Below, piece after piece: positions 1 through 11,282 of a stretch of DNA of 64,000 bases (positions within the stretch are counted from its first letter, which is position 1; each line of letters opens with the position of its first letter). Source of the DNA: Oscarella lobularis (taxonomy: Eukaryota > Porifera > Homoscleromorpha > Homosclerophorida > Oscarellidae); assembly GCF_947507565.1 (NCBI RefSeq), contig NC_089180.1, positions 868,001 to 932,000 on the forward strand, written 5' to 3'. Position numbers and translations under genes: made by a program. The notes below the pieces were generated by a model. It was not told the origin of the DNA and did no database searches. It was given only the letters and a program-made list of their open reading frames with translations.

Positions 1-517
1 ATTACAGGGGCTAGCCAATGGGTCTCTCCAGTAATAAACTACAGCGAAACTACAGGGGGCTAGCCAACGGCTCTCTTCTGTAATAAATTACAGCGAAATT
101 ACAGGGGATAGCCAACGGGTCTCTCTTGTAATATATTGCAGCGAAATTACAGGGGCTAGCCAACGGGTCTCTCCTGTAATAAATTACAGCGAAATTACAG
201 GGGCTAGCCAACGGGTCTCTCCTGTAATAAATTACAGCAAAATTACAGGGGCTAGCCAACGGGTCTCTCCTGTAATAAATTACAGCAAAATTACAGGGGC
301 TAGCCAACGGGTCTCTCCTGTAATAAATTACAGCGAAATTACAGGGGCTAGCCAACGGGTCTCTCCTGTAATAAATTACAGCGAAGTTACAGGGGCTAGC
401 CAACGGGTCTCTCCTGTAATAAATTACAGCGAAATTACAGGGGGTTAGCCAACAAGTCTCTCCTCTAATAAACTACAGCGAAATTACAGGGGCTAGCCAA
501 CGGGTCTCTCCAGTAAG
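1..517. repeat. 48-bp satellite, about 10.8 copies
   Basis: Head-to-tail array of a 48-bp unit with a few substitutions and one 1-bp expansion. Being a multiple of three without stops on the minus strand, it reads there as a 16-residue repeat (ASPCNFAVIYYRRDPL), which is most likely incidental. Each unit holds the palindrome TGTAATAAATTACA, and ATTACAGG at the unit start is complementary to CCTGTAAT inside it, so single strands can fold into serial hairpins. The array runs off the left edge. It may sit in an intron of the receptor gene that begins to its right on the minus strand. Confidence 0.95.
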
Positions 518-1107
518 TACTGTAGTGTACCTGAATTCGAATGACAGTTTCAGCTGAGTGAACGAGTCGACCCTAGTGCTTCCAACTCGACGACGTCGAT
601 TCGCGGCCCTAAAAGAGCACGACCGTCAATTCCGTCGCACCACGATGCCCCAATTCCACTCTTACGACAACTAAGCTCATGACTTCGGTAATTCGATGAA
701 GAACAGATAGACAATACGTCCCAAATTCGTCGCAATGATACAAAGCCTGTTCTCTGGCGACGTCTTCTTCGTCGTTGCGCGACAACGAAACGAAGACGCG
801 CTGGTGCGCCGTGCTGCTCACGACGAGACCAACGGCTTTCACCCACACTTGCTGAAATTTTTTTCGTCGATTCCGAACTGCTTGCTGTAGGCATAAACTC
901 GAGCCCGTCCAAAGGCGTGACGTGATAGAGTAGCGAACGGTGTAAATCCAACACTCCGCCGCCGCCACCTCGTGCCTCGCCGATCCGGTGACGTCTTCCC
1001 ACGAGAGAAGAGAATCGTCGTACGTCGACTCCTGATCGCTGAAATTGCCGTCCAACTCGTAGCTGAGCTTCTTTCGCGGCGTCGACGTCCGGGCGAACGA
1101 AACGCAT

Positions 1108-3655
1108 CGCCCACCACCAAAACAGTCAGATTGATTCCGAGCGGTTGGTAGTCGTACGCGGTTTCGGCTACGGGATCGATCCACGTGAAGATTGCCCGAA
1201 AGCGATGTAGCTTTTGATCGACGATTAGAGTCGACACGTTGAGTCGGTTGGGCGGCGGAGGCGGATCATAGGCTAAAGAGAAACAGCGTCTCTCTGATCA
1301 AAAGTAGCGGAAGGCAGCTCCCAACCTAAAGTCGTGACAAATTTTTCATCTGACTCAAAAACAGGTTTGTACCTAGATGACACCAGCAAAACAAAGAATT
1401 AACGCGCAAAAAGAAGGAAGGAAGGAAGGAAGGAAGGAAGAAGGCTTACTCGGAAAAAGCGCTCTCTGTTTGGTTCAACTGATTTCAAAGGCACTGTGTA
1501 GTTTCCGTCGACGCCTTCATTCTGTGGAAATTACCCTCGCGATTACTTTCAAAATATATTCGGTCTGCGCTTGTACCACATCAACTTCAATTCTGGCTAT
1601 TTCGTCAAAATCAGGAGCGGTCAGATGATTGTAGCCATAGAGGATCTGAAACCCCAATAGGATGTTCGGAGAATTCAGCGGGGCGGACCACGTTAACGTG
1701 ACGCTGACGCGACGATCGGGCGTCTTGAACATGCGAATGCGAAGAAATCTCGGTTTAGTTGTAGCTGTGAGAGAAGGTAAAAAACGTCAGAGGTGTACGT
1801 AGGGTCATCCCATGTCTTGAACAAGGAGCCTATAGCGATTTCAGATTTAGAAATTGCAATGAATGTACGTTCGCTTTTTACTCGAATTCAAGGTGACGTA
1901 ATCTCTACTGACGACTTTTGAATTCCTAACTAGCGTAGCTATAGACGATACCTAAAGAAACGGTACACGATATAACGTCGAAAAAATGCGCCACCAGTCC
2001 TTACGTAGACGTCGTAGACGCACTCAGACGAACGTACGGTCACCGACAAGTCGACAGACAACTAAAGAAAGGCTACCAGTTCACACGCTTAGCAAAGTTT
2101 TATTTCGAGACGTACTCCTTGTGTAGTGATGGTATGGGCACGTGTCTCGTTCTTGCACGTGACGCTTAATTCGGGTATAATCTTGTACTTCTCTCGTACA
2201 CAATTGTACGTGATAGCACGAAGAAACATCTAAGAGAATAAAGAATGTGCAAAACAATAGTCGCGCTAAAAGTTCATCCTATCTCACGCTGTGCAGGTGC
2301 ACTCCACTTGACTTTGAGAGTCGCCTCGAGTTCTTGTTCATCAACAAAACCAACGAAAGACGGGTTGATGCTCGTGGGCACAACAATGTTGGGACTGCCA
2401 CCGATGCATTGACGTTGGCGACTATATGCACCTATACAAGGGATGATACTATTACTGTACGCCGTCGCGACAACGCTCCCAGTTGTACTTAGTCGATACA
2501 GGGGAGAAGCCGCGCGTTCCGTTTGCATTCACGGACGCCACGCGAAAGACGTACATTTTCTCGCTGTGTCCATTTCCTTCAATAGATCAGTCATAACGAA
2601 AGACGGTGATTCTTTCTACACACAAAGGACATAGGTCGGAAGAAAAGAAATTCGTTTCTTTTACTTACAGGAAAGTCGACGGTTAGCCAAGCAACATCGT
2701 CCACATCCATGCTGCACTTGAGTTCGGCGTATTGAAGCAGAAAAACGACGCCACGTTCAATTCCGACCGTAAAATTGGGATAGAGAGGAACGGGTGCCGG
2801 CCACCGAAGTTCGTTCGGCGAATTCCAAACGGGAGCACCAGGAAAACCGGGCAGATACGGATTCGCAGGAGAAAAGCCTAAATATAATCATTTTCAAAAA
2901 GAACAGACAGTCGGGTGTTTAATTTAAAATGAAACAGTATTCAAATTCCACTTATAACATCCGAAGAGTCCCGGCCAGCGTTTAGTACAAACTCACTTGC
3001 CGTTCCATTGCGTGGCTCCTTCAGCGCCTTGCTATAGAACTGACACGAGTTGTTTACAGGCTGCCGTCTAAAAAAAAGATCGCCTCGCAAAAAAAGAGTG
3101 CTTAGAGTGTGGGAAGAGAACCGTGCAGCGTTCGTAACACTTCGTCGGGTCGTCGTTATACGTCGGCAGATGTGAACACGCAGGATTCCCGCACTGGGTG
3201 TTAAAAAAGAACAAGAGAAAAAGAGTCAGCTTTTCTTGCTCGCCCTCTGAACGATAACGATCGTCGTATATGGCTCGACGGGAGCGATTATCGAACTGTG
3301 CGCGCGGAGCCGAAGGAGAGAAGCGACGGACGACGACGAAAAGAAGAAGCGAGACGACAAAAAGGAAAGGAGAAGTCTCTTACCAAGTAAAAATCCGCGT
3401 CGCCAGCGTACGGTTCCCATTGCAGGTGCTACGATATACAAAAGGTTCTTAGAATCGCGTGAGTTCGTTCGTGATGTCATCGCGGCGGCGTAAGGTCGAG
3501 AGGACATGCAGGGTGGCGAGTCGATGTGAAAGGTGTGTCGTGGCGTCATGCGGACGCAAGAACCCGTATGAATCGTCGGTCTCTCCCCCACTCTGCCCAA
3601 TTTCGAAGACGTCGCCACGTTTCTGCGCCGATCCATCCCATTTCTCTTTCGCAAA
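1108..3655 (-). CDS. ROS1/sevenless-like receptor, FN3 region (partial)
   Basis: Minus-strand exons separated by short introns encode extracellular modules. Around 3120-3190 there is a Cys-rich stretch (CGNPACSHLPTYNDD, then CYERCT), followed near 2995-3060 by NNSCQFYSKAL. Exon 2667-2880 starts the first fibronectin III domain (PYLPGFPGAPVW..LRWPAPVPLY). FN3 continues at about 2450-2560 (YVFRVASVNANGTRGFS), 2275-2440 (ATLKVKWSAP), 1517-1735 (VSVTLTWSAPLNSPNILLGF) and 1108-1255 (NVSTLIVDQKLHRFRAIFTW). The Cys cluster followed by PGxP and W-x-x-PxPL is the arrangement of the N-terminus of ROS1/sevenless tyrosine kinases. No beta-propeller or kinase is visible here; they would lie left of the window. 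The signal peptide exon was not identified. Other FN3 receptors remain possible. Confidence 0.55.
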
Positions 3656-4381
3656 CTGAATTTTTTCCTTACTCAGCGTTACCTCGCGCGCGCTCTAAGC
3701 TTCCGGTGTGCCCATATAGATACGGTGTGTCCACGTATGTCCATACAGTAGATATGTGTCCATCATGGGAGATGAATGTTCCACGCTGACGCCAATTTCT
3801 TTTTCGTTTATCTATCAAAAACAACCAAGTCACACTCTACACTACACAAGCAACACCTGTCAAAAAAGCTACAAAAAGTTACACTCAGTTGATGTGTACA
3901 TAACTCGAAGTAGAAGGGAGAGACTGGGTTACAGAAAGACTTCGCATCAAGTTGAATCTAAAATCGTCGGTGCATTGATCTTCTTCGATGTACGGAACAT
4001 CCTTCTCAATTTCACGACTTTTCTGATGAAGAGGATCGCATTATGGGAAGATGCTTTTTCAGATCGATCATCGACTTGTCGTGTGGCCAAATCTCCTCCA
4101 AATAGTCGTCGGTAATAATAGCGACGGACGACGTTTCGACAAAATAGAGATTACACTTCAATAGGATCTTGGGTAGGCGAAACGAAGCCACCGCACTTTC
4201 GAGCCGAGCTTCCCGTCCCCGGTGATCAAAATGCGCATTGAAAAAATAAAACGATCGCCGCGACAATTCCCTAATAATAAATCTCCCCCACGTGACTATT
4301 CGAGGCAATGACGACGACCGGAACTTCGTTCCGGGATCGTCAGCCAAAACATTTCCCAAACGGTTTTATCGTAGACTAGAC

Positions 4382-4605
4382 CGACTTCTTGCTCCGCTGC
4401 CTTTCTTTCCTTCTCGGACGCGTCTCCTAATTCGATTTGCTTGACAACGAACTGAGAGCGACGGGTAGAAAAATGTTGGCGTTGCGATGCGATCTCGCCT
4501 AGCTTTGTCGCTCTTACCTCTTTCTTTTTGTCGATGTGCTCTATCAGATACACGTCACCGTAGCTGCCTTCGCCAATCTTTCGCAGAACGGCGTCCATTG
4601 GTTTA
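4382..4605 (-). CDS. NEK-like protein kinase N-lobe, two exons only
   Basis: Two minus-strand exons (about 4518-4598 and 4382-4451) join across a clean GTAAGA..CAG intron. They give MDAVLRKIGEGSYGDVYLIE then FVVKQIELGDASEKERKAAE, that is the Gly-rich loop GEGSYG, the VVK beta-3 lysine and the start of helix C. The wording is typical of NIMA-related kinases. An upstream in-frame ATG at 4616 is also possible. After the helix-C start no HPNIV, HRD or DFG segment can be found in the remaining 700 bp towards the neighbouring receptor gene, so this is either a truncated copy or a gene whose other exons were lost in assembly. Confidence 0.5.
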
Positions 4606-4809
4606 ACTCTGCGCACTCGTCCGCGTAAAAACTGCGCAATACGTGTTGGCTATATACGTATGAATGGCTACATGAAATGGCTACATGGGGCCGGCTACAT
4701 GAGCTTCTTGTACATGGTACAAATTACTGTATGCCCATTCTATTTTAGTGCCGAATTCTTTTTGCTTCCTTTTCGCGAGACTTTCTCTTTTCGGCTGGTC
4801 GTTTCATTG

Positions 4810-6060
4810 CTAATGACAAATCCACTGTTGTGCCACTGTCTGAAACATTGTTGGTATACCGGTATTCGTTTTGGAGCCCAAGAAATCAGCTCCAGTCAGC
4901 ACAACGATCTCTTCCAAATCCTCCTCCTCCTCCTCATCGCTACTCTTTGCAGGCGGTCTCATTTTCTTTTTCTTCTGCTGCTTCTGCTTTTTCTCGGTGA
5001 TCTTTTTGCTTTTCACCTCATCAGTGACAGTATCAGTTTCCCTTTCTAACACTGGACCAGACGATGGATCTAAATGTCCGTTCCCAATTCTCGCCGTTCC
5101 AGGTCGAATCCATTGAACAGCATCATCATCATTTACAGAAGACATCTCTTTTTCCGTCGTCACAGTGTAACTTTCCACCTCGTCAGGATCAACAGCAGAT
5201 GATTCCTTCTTTGCATGAGTAATCAAAGCAGCATCTTCATCCATCTTCTCCTCGCCTTTCTCTCCACTTCTAAGCGCCTCATCCGAGGCCAATGCACTAT
5301 CAATTTTCTCCACCAATTCATTAACTTTCACCATGGCAATCTTCGTGCATCGAATAATTTGCTCGGCGTGCAGAGCCACGCCGCCGCCCATTTGAAGACA
5401 GCACACTTCGCCGTGCTTATTCATCGCCACGATAACCATGACGCCCTCCTCCAATCGCGACGGATCAAAGCGACCGTCGTCGAAAAACGCAAAACTCGCG
5501 CAGAGCGGCACGTGATGAACGGTAAGCGGCACGAGCGGTCGCTCCGTCGCCACCTACACGGTCACGCGATCGTCGGAAACGCTCGCGTCCGGTCGACGAA
5601 AGTGCGCGAGGGTTGCCATGGCGCCGAGCGCGCAACAGTCGCACAAATTTCAGTCGTCGTTCAGCGCGCGAACGTCGACGCGAATCGCCCAGACTTTCGC
5701 GCCGGCGACGACGCACAGCGATTCGGTGTCGACGGCGCGCGATTCCTTGATCGTGCGTTCGAGCAGTCGCACGAGTTCGACGCTCGATTCCCGAGTTTGC
5801 GCGACGTCGAAACGCGGCGACGCCATGGGCGAGAGATCGACGTTGAAGCTGAGAATGCCGTCCGGCTTCACAAGGTCGCACGTCGCCTGCGCTAGAACGC
5901 GCGTCTCGCCGATTCGCGCTTCGCAGTGGCCGCGCGTTGGACCGAACGCGATTTGCACGTGTCTGTAGTCGTACGCGTTGCGGCCGTCGATTCGATGGCC
6001 TTTTTTTATTGCATTGAGAAGAAAGGAGCGTTCGCAAGTCGTAAGTGGCTCTCCTTTCAT
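4810..6060 (-). pseudogene. EXOSC9: EXOSC9/Rrp45 exosome subunit, intronless, two in-frame stops
   Basis: A 417-codon reading frame from ATG at 6060 (MKGEPLTTCERSFLLNAIKK) to the stop at 4810 matches the RNA-exosome ring subunit EXOSC9 (RNase PH fold, catalytically inert in animals; nuclear and cytoplasmic RNA decay and processing). Landmarks are GHRIDGRNAYDYRHVQIAFG, HFRRPDVSV, PLTVHHVPLCASFAFF and a charged Lys/Glu tail. Length is close to the human protein (439 aa). Two stops lie in the same frame inside conserved sequence: TGA at 5650-5652 where Gly is expected and TAG at 5554-5556 where Tyr is expected. The frame is otherwise unbroken. There is no intron, unlike nearly every other gene here, which fits a retrocopy; sequence error is the alternative. 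Confidence 0.85.
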
Positions 6061-6695
6061 GGCGAAAATTGCTGAAAACTGCACAAACGTGGGGGCTACA
6101 ACGCACGCTAAAGCTCGATTATGGCAGGCAATTTTTGGCATTCCTCGCACTGGTACACTACCCAAGGCTTACGAAAGACGACGAAACCTTTTTATAACAT
6201 TTTGAGAGCTAAAGCTGAGATGAAAACGTCTTTGAGCTTGAGAGAAGCTGCTGGTCATCTGCCAGGTGAATATAGCAATAAATGATCTATCTGTTGACAT
6301 GGAAGCAATGGAGAGGTTGCAAGACAGTGGTGCCATTGACACTTTTATTAGAAAATAATACATAAAAAATGTAGCAACGATACACATTGTCGGTTACCAA
6401 CTTCATTGATGCAACATCCAATTATATGATCTCAATTTGAAATTCCAGTCAACGTCCAGCTCTGAAACAATGCGACGTTTTCATTTTGAGAAGACTGTCG
6501 CCTTGCGACGGCTCGTCCTTTCAAACTTCAGTCTGAGAAGAGAAGAGACAATAAAAGACCTCGCCCCCACATCCCGTTACATCGTTACCATAGAGGATTT
6601 CCCCTTCTCGTCAGAGCCACGCCTGTTTCCTGAATGAAAAATCCCCCACAATTAAACCAAGTTATTCTTCGTTATGAAATCGCGAGCCCACTTAC
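6061..6695. other. Intergenic, no gene seen
   Basis: About 630 bp between EXOSC9 and CDC14, both on the minus strand. No conserved reading frame, repeat or RNA gene was recognised. The C-terminal exons expected for CDC14 were also not found here. Confidence 0.6.
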
Positions 6696-8170
6696 TCGGC
6701 CACATAGTATTGCTGCGGTTCGATGACAGAACCGGGCCGACATAATCTGCACCGAACGTCGCCATAGAAAAAATAAACAGGAGAGAGATACATGTGGCGA
6801 TTTACCTTATCCAAGCAATTGCCTCCGCTGCGGTGAAGCGATAGAGTACCACGCAATCAACGTGGCCGGAACGCCCCAAACCCGCTATAAAGAAAGGGAG
6901 GCTTGGAACAGCAAAAAAACCGCAAAAAGAACCGGAAATACCTTTGCAGTGAACAGCAATCGCCCCTTTCGCATTTTCGGCAATAGAAAAAAATTTCCTT
7001 TATAAAAAACAACATTTTTTATCGCGTGCGTATCGACGATCGTTTTTTTTTCCTACTTGAGAATCGTGTTATCCGGCGTACTTCCGTCGACGAAATAGAG
7101 ATCGTGATGATCGAAGTTCGCCTCGCGAAATCGCTTCGCTTCGTACATTTTTCGGTTCAGTCGAACGACGCACGTCACGTTGTGTCGTCGAAAGTAATCG
7201 CAACACGTATCGGGGGCGTGACGCGGATAGCCTATGGGACACGCGAATCGCACGCGTAGGCTCAAGTAGCTTCCGCACGACGCGTCCCTATAAACATCGA
7301 ATAAAACAATGAACGCCCCCGCTGATTTCAGCGCCGGCACGTGCAAAACGATCCGTTTGCGTAATGAGGACATTCTGTCGCGTACGAGCGACGAACGACG
7401 AAAAATTTCCATGCGTTTTGTCGTACCTGAATGGCAAATAAGGCGGCTGGCCCGAGGTCAGCGAAGCGAACACCTCTTCGGGCGATTTCCGATGATAGAT
7501 TATCTAAAAGAAACAGCACGTAGACGTTTCAGAGTACGATAGCTCCGCTCGTAGAGGAGAGGAGACGATACTGCGCCTCTGCGTTGATGCGACCGGGCGT
7601 CTCGAGATCGATAACGTAAGCGGACGGACAGATTTTTTTTCGATTTTTTTTCTTGGCGAGTCGCCAGACTTACCGCGTACGCACCGACGAGATAGGCAGC
7701 GTTCGCTCGCTTTCGGTTGTTGTCGTACGACGTGTAATGGACGATCTTCTTCTTCGTTAACGCGCTCGACTGAAAAAAAAAGCAGAGGCCATTCGAACGC
7801 GTCCATCTGACGAAGACGTATTTACCTTGAGTTTCGTTTAGTTTCCAGCAGTAGCGATAGAGCATTGCGAGATTTAGAGGGCCGAAATCGGCGTAAAAGC
7901 TGTGGGGGAGACGTGTCGGGCTTCGCGAACCCGGTTCGACCGTTTCCCCGCTTACTTTTCGTAATGAAACTCGTCGTCGATGTTGAAGTAGTGTACGGAA
8001 GGCGTACTACGCGGACAAGTGCGAAGCGTCGCGAAGTAGAGGCGATCTGACGAACGATCGGGGATTATTCGCGTGGGATGTGCCCCTCCCCTCTCTTTCG
8101 TTTCCTTACCCTTGATCACTTCGCATTCGTTCGTCGACGGCTCTCTGTCGATGCTCACGCTCGAAGTCAT
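6696..8170 (-). CDS. CDC14: CDC14-type dual-specificity phosphatase
   Basis: Multi-exon gene starting at ATG 8170 (exon 8110-8170), then 7956-8046 ([20 protein letters not shown]) and 7826-7899 ([20 protein letters not shown]), followed by [40 protein letters not shown] and [20 protein letters not shown]. The catalytic signature HCKAGLGRSG is split by an intron (about 6885-6955), and [14 protein letters not shown] ends the last recognised exon at 6696. CDC14 reverses CDK phosphorylation in mitotic exit and cytokinesis and acts at centrosomes and cilia in animals. The stretch after the P-loop needs two compensating frame changes to read TLIAWYS before [11 protein letters not shown], and the join after exon 3 is out of phase, so the copy is either damaged or mis-sequenced. 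The non-catalytic tail is absent. Confidence 0.8.
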
Positions 8171-8329
8171 GATTAGCGGTCTGACAGTTTACTGAACATT
8201 CGCAGCGAACGACGGAACGTCTTCTAGACGAGCGGTTGCCACTAGAGTCGACCCGCCTCCGTGGGGAATCGAGACGACGCCTATTGGTCTAAGCGAATGA
8301 CGTAGTAATTAGATTGCGGCGATGACGCC

Positions 8330-8735
8330 GCCGGCAGGTGGTGTATATATACCGGCAGGCGTGTACGTACTCCGCCGGCAGGCGGTGTATATATACCGGC
8401 AGGCGTGTACGTACTCCGCCGGCAGGCGGTGTATATATTATTCCGGCAAGAAACTACAACGGCTACAACGGCTACAACTACAACAACTATTACAACGACT
8501 ACAACGGCTACAAAGGCTACAACCACTACAAAGGCTAAAACGGCTACAATGACTACAACGAGTACAACGACTACAACGGCTATAACGGCTACGACGGCTA
8601 CGACGGCTACAACGGCTACAAAGGCTACAATGACTACAACGCCTACAACGGCTACAACGGCTACAACGGTGTATATATTCCGGAAGGCAGTGTACGTACT
8701 CCGCCTGCAGGCGGTGTATATATTCCGGCAAGCGG
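8330..8735. repeat. Nested minisatellite: 44-bp units around a 9-bp array
   Basis: Outer units of 44 bp (gtgtacgtactccgccggca.. starting at 8361 and 8405, more divergent copies near 8690-8730) flank a central array of about 24 imperfect 9-bp units (tacaacggc) from about 8455 to 8668. Outer copies occur on both sides, so the 9-bp array looks inserted in, or expanded from within, the 44-bp array. The minus frame across it reads as Val/Ala-rich nonsense. Confidence 0.9.
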
Positions 8736-8749
8736 TGTGAACGGAGCGA

Positions 8750-9850
8750 AGACGAGCGCGTTCCGGTTCGAATCGGCGTATATGCGATCCGCTGGCGTTA
8801 GCGGCGACTTTCGCGAGCCGTACATTCACTCGTAGGTCGGCGTCGGAGTCTCCCTTGCGACGCACTTGAGTTCGCCGTCCATCGCTAAGAAATTCGATAC
8901 AAGGAGCTTGAAAACTGCCCTTATAGCACGGTCCTAATAAATAGAGACATAGAACGGTGCTCGCGCTGATCGTCTCTTCCATTACACGAGTCGGTCCCAG
9001 ACGACGAGTTGCGATATTCGTCGCTGTCCCGTTCGCGTTCCGACGTAAGCGGAAACGGCGTTTCCGTTCGACGACGACGACGACGTCGACGACGTCGCTA
9101 TTGGCGTTATCGACGGCACGTAGAGATAGCCGTATCCTTCGCACGTCATGGTCGAATTCGACGAACGACGGCGTCGAGTGGGGTCCGTGAAAGCCGCCGT
9201 CGCGCGGCGTCGTTATGGAGACGAGCGATTGGATGCGCGTGACGTCGACCGGTTTGCCTGTAGATTCGGCGACACTTGCGCCAAATCGATTTCGTCGAGA
9301 GAATCGCGATGTTTGAGAGCGACGGAGACGAGCTTGTCGACTCGACAATTGAGCGGATCACCAAGCCGCAAAAACTCTCTAAGAACAAGCCCAGTCAGCG
9401 CTAGCATGCACTATCTGACTTTTCATTTACCTCACGTTGGCCGTACGATGCGAGTCGTTCGAAAAGGCGCTGTAGTTGATGGTGCAGCGGCTGACCGATC
9501 CGCCGCAGGCGACGAGCAGGTTCACCGTGTTCAGCATGTTCCATCCGGTGCTCGATTCTCGAGAAATCGCGCCAGCTGATCGCTCGCCACTTGCGTCTGC
9601 GGATGGACGGCGTGACGGCGAATTTCGGCGACGAGCAACTGCGAGACGTCGCGCGCGCGCGCGCGCGCGCGCGAATATCGTCGCTTCGGCGAAGCGTTCG
9701 ACGATTTCCGACGGGCGCGTCGCAGAAAACGGGGAGCATCTTCTTTCGCTTCGCGATCGTCCGGCGGCCGTCGAAGGTGAATCGCGCCTGCAAAACGAAG
9801 GAAACGAAGGAGACGTCGTTCTGCTTTTTTTGTCTCCCCGCGAGGTTGCG
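8750..9850 (-). CDS. Unrecognised minus-strand gene fragment(s)
   Basis: Stretches that look coding on the minus strand are separated by apparent introns: about 9410-9560 (WNMLNTVNLLVACGGSVSRS), 9213-9400 (LREFLRLGDPLNCRVDKLVS, then HRDSLDEIDLAQVSPNLQAN) and 9080-9240 (VTRIQSLVSITTPRDGGFHG). They have balanced amino-acid use and plausible splice sites, but no family was recognised. A (CG)n run at 9650-9672 lies in the upstream part. The 3' end abuts the minisatellite. Exact exon limits are uncertain. Confidence 0.3.
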
Positions 9851-9983
9851 TGACTAGAAAGGGAACTGACCGAGAGCGTCCCTCGGTGGGGGACCCACCC
9901 GGCGACGAAATGCCGTTTTGGCCACTCGCCGATCGTCGAGAAGGCCTCGAATCCAATTCATCGCCATTTGCGCGAAGGGGAGA

Positions 9984-10113
9984 TGGTTACATATTTGTGG
10001 TCACATACGTCACTATTGATATTCACCGTAAATATTGGTAGGGCAGTAAGTCCCTACGAATGTTCATCGTGAATATTAATAGTCACATATATAACCACAA
10101 ATATTCATTGTTA
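9984..10113. mobile_element. Foldback (MITE-like) element, ~130 bp
   Basis: The two halves form an imperfect inverted repeat of about 60 bp: ATATTTGTGG..CACTATTGATATTCACC on the left matches, reversed, ATATTTGTGGTTATATATG..ACTATTAATATTCACG on the right. The arms meet around a short centre near 10045 where GGTAGGGCAG faces GTCCCTAC. There is no coding capacity. A related half-copy lies at about 27100-27140 (CTATGTGACCACAAATATTC). This fits a non-autonomous DNA transposon relic, but the superfamily and target-site duplication could not be assigned. Confidence 0.6.
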
Positions 10114-10358
10114 CATCGAATTGGAACGAGAGACGGCTGCGCTTGCGCAAAGTCACTGCGGGTCAAAAAGAGTACTATAATAGTGCGCTTGTTCTTTACC
10201 AACGTCTATCCAGAGTATATCTATGGTCTTTAGCTAGGGCTGAGCCCACTTGCTGACTAAGCATAGGCAGCTGTATCGATTCTTGCCATCTCATTCGCTT
10301 TCTATACGCAGTAGAGGTAGATGCAATAAATCAATTTGTTTCAAACTGCTTCGCTTAC

Positions 10359-11137
10359 CTGTGCCTTTGAAATGAGCGTCCTCAATTTAGACGTACAATT
10401 ATTCATTGACTCCGACGATTTGCCGAAAAAGTCCTGTGAGAGGGGAGAAAGATATATGTCCAAAACAATTGGAGCTCCAAGTCTCTAACCGAGCTGCCTT
10501 CCGTCATCTTCTCAATTTCTCTTTGTCCTTCGGGAGTCAGAGGCCCGATCTGCTGCCCTGTCATTGGATCTAATCCACTCTCAAGCATCTTCGCTTCAAT
10601 AAAATTCCTGTCAATAAAAAATGATAAAAAGTACGTATATCAAATTTTCACCTCACCTCTCTTTCGTCACGGCGGCCAAAGTTTCCTCGTGACTTTGAAC
10701 AAGAGAGTTAATTTCGGAGACATGCCTTGACTCTTCCTCACTAAGAAGAGCTGAAAAAGAAAAAAAACTACTGTCGAATTTTCAATTTTCTCCATTCTTT
10801 ATACAGCGTATTTCGATTTGAAGTTGCTCGTTCATCTCCGTTAGATTGACGTTTTCGCCGTATTGTTCTTTTAGAGCCGTCTGCGTTTTCTCGAGGAGAT
10901 CGGCGTACTGCCTCTCCCTTTGCGTCAACTCGGTCACGGCGTCGCGAAGAGACGCGTTTTTGCGAGAGAGTTCTTGCGCTTGCCGTTTGAGTTCGGTATA
11001 ACTGCGGTAAGAGCGAGTTTAGGACTCGATTGCGTCGTTTTTTCGGTCTCCGCGATTCTCTGCCGTTCTAAGCAGATCGAATATTACCTCTGAACAGTTG
11101 CCTTTGACTTAGATTTCGTCGCTGTCGCTCGAGACAT
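10359..11137 (-). CDS. Coiled-coil protein, N-terminal part
   Basis: ATG at 11137 opens a short exon (MSRATATKSKSKATVQR), followed by exons with long heptad-rich helices: YTELKRQAQELSRKNASLRD (about 10815-11005), LLSEEESRHVSEINSLVQSH (about 10672-10750), NFIEAKMLESGLDPMTGQQI (about 10500-10605) and DFFGKSSESMNNCTSKLRTL, ending at a GTAAGC donor at 10358. All joins use GT-AG sites. Later exons are not visible before 10250, so the C-terminus is missing or very short. The family was not recognised; the pattern resembles centrosomal or ciliary coiled-coil proteins. Confidence 0.55.
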
Positions 11138-11282
11138 CGGAAAGACCGTAAACAAGACGAGAGAAATTCAAAGGAGGAAAGCTATTCCGGGACGTCCAGC
11201 TTATTCGAAATCCCGTATACCCAAAAACTCTCAGTCTACTGTCTACTGTATCAGTCTTTATTCAGCGAGTTATCCGGGGCTA

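Noticed and set aside
50-403. 117-aa minus-strand frame in the satellite
   Set aside because: It is simply the 48-bp repeat read in frame; no flanking gene structure.
8755-8780. GGTTCGAATCG resembling a tRNA B box
   Set aside because: No A box, acceptor stem or cloverleaf around it.
8281-9348. 355-aa minus-strand frame with Val/Ala-rich region
   Set aside because: Half of it is the 9-bp and 44-bp repeats; the rest covers introns and other frames of a different gene model.
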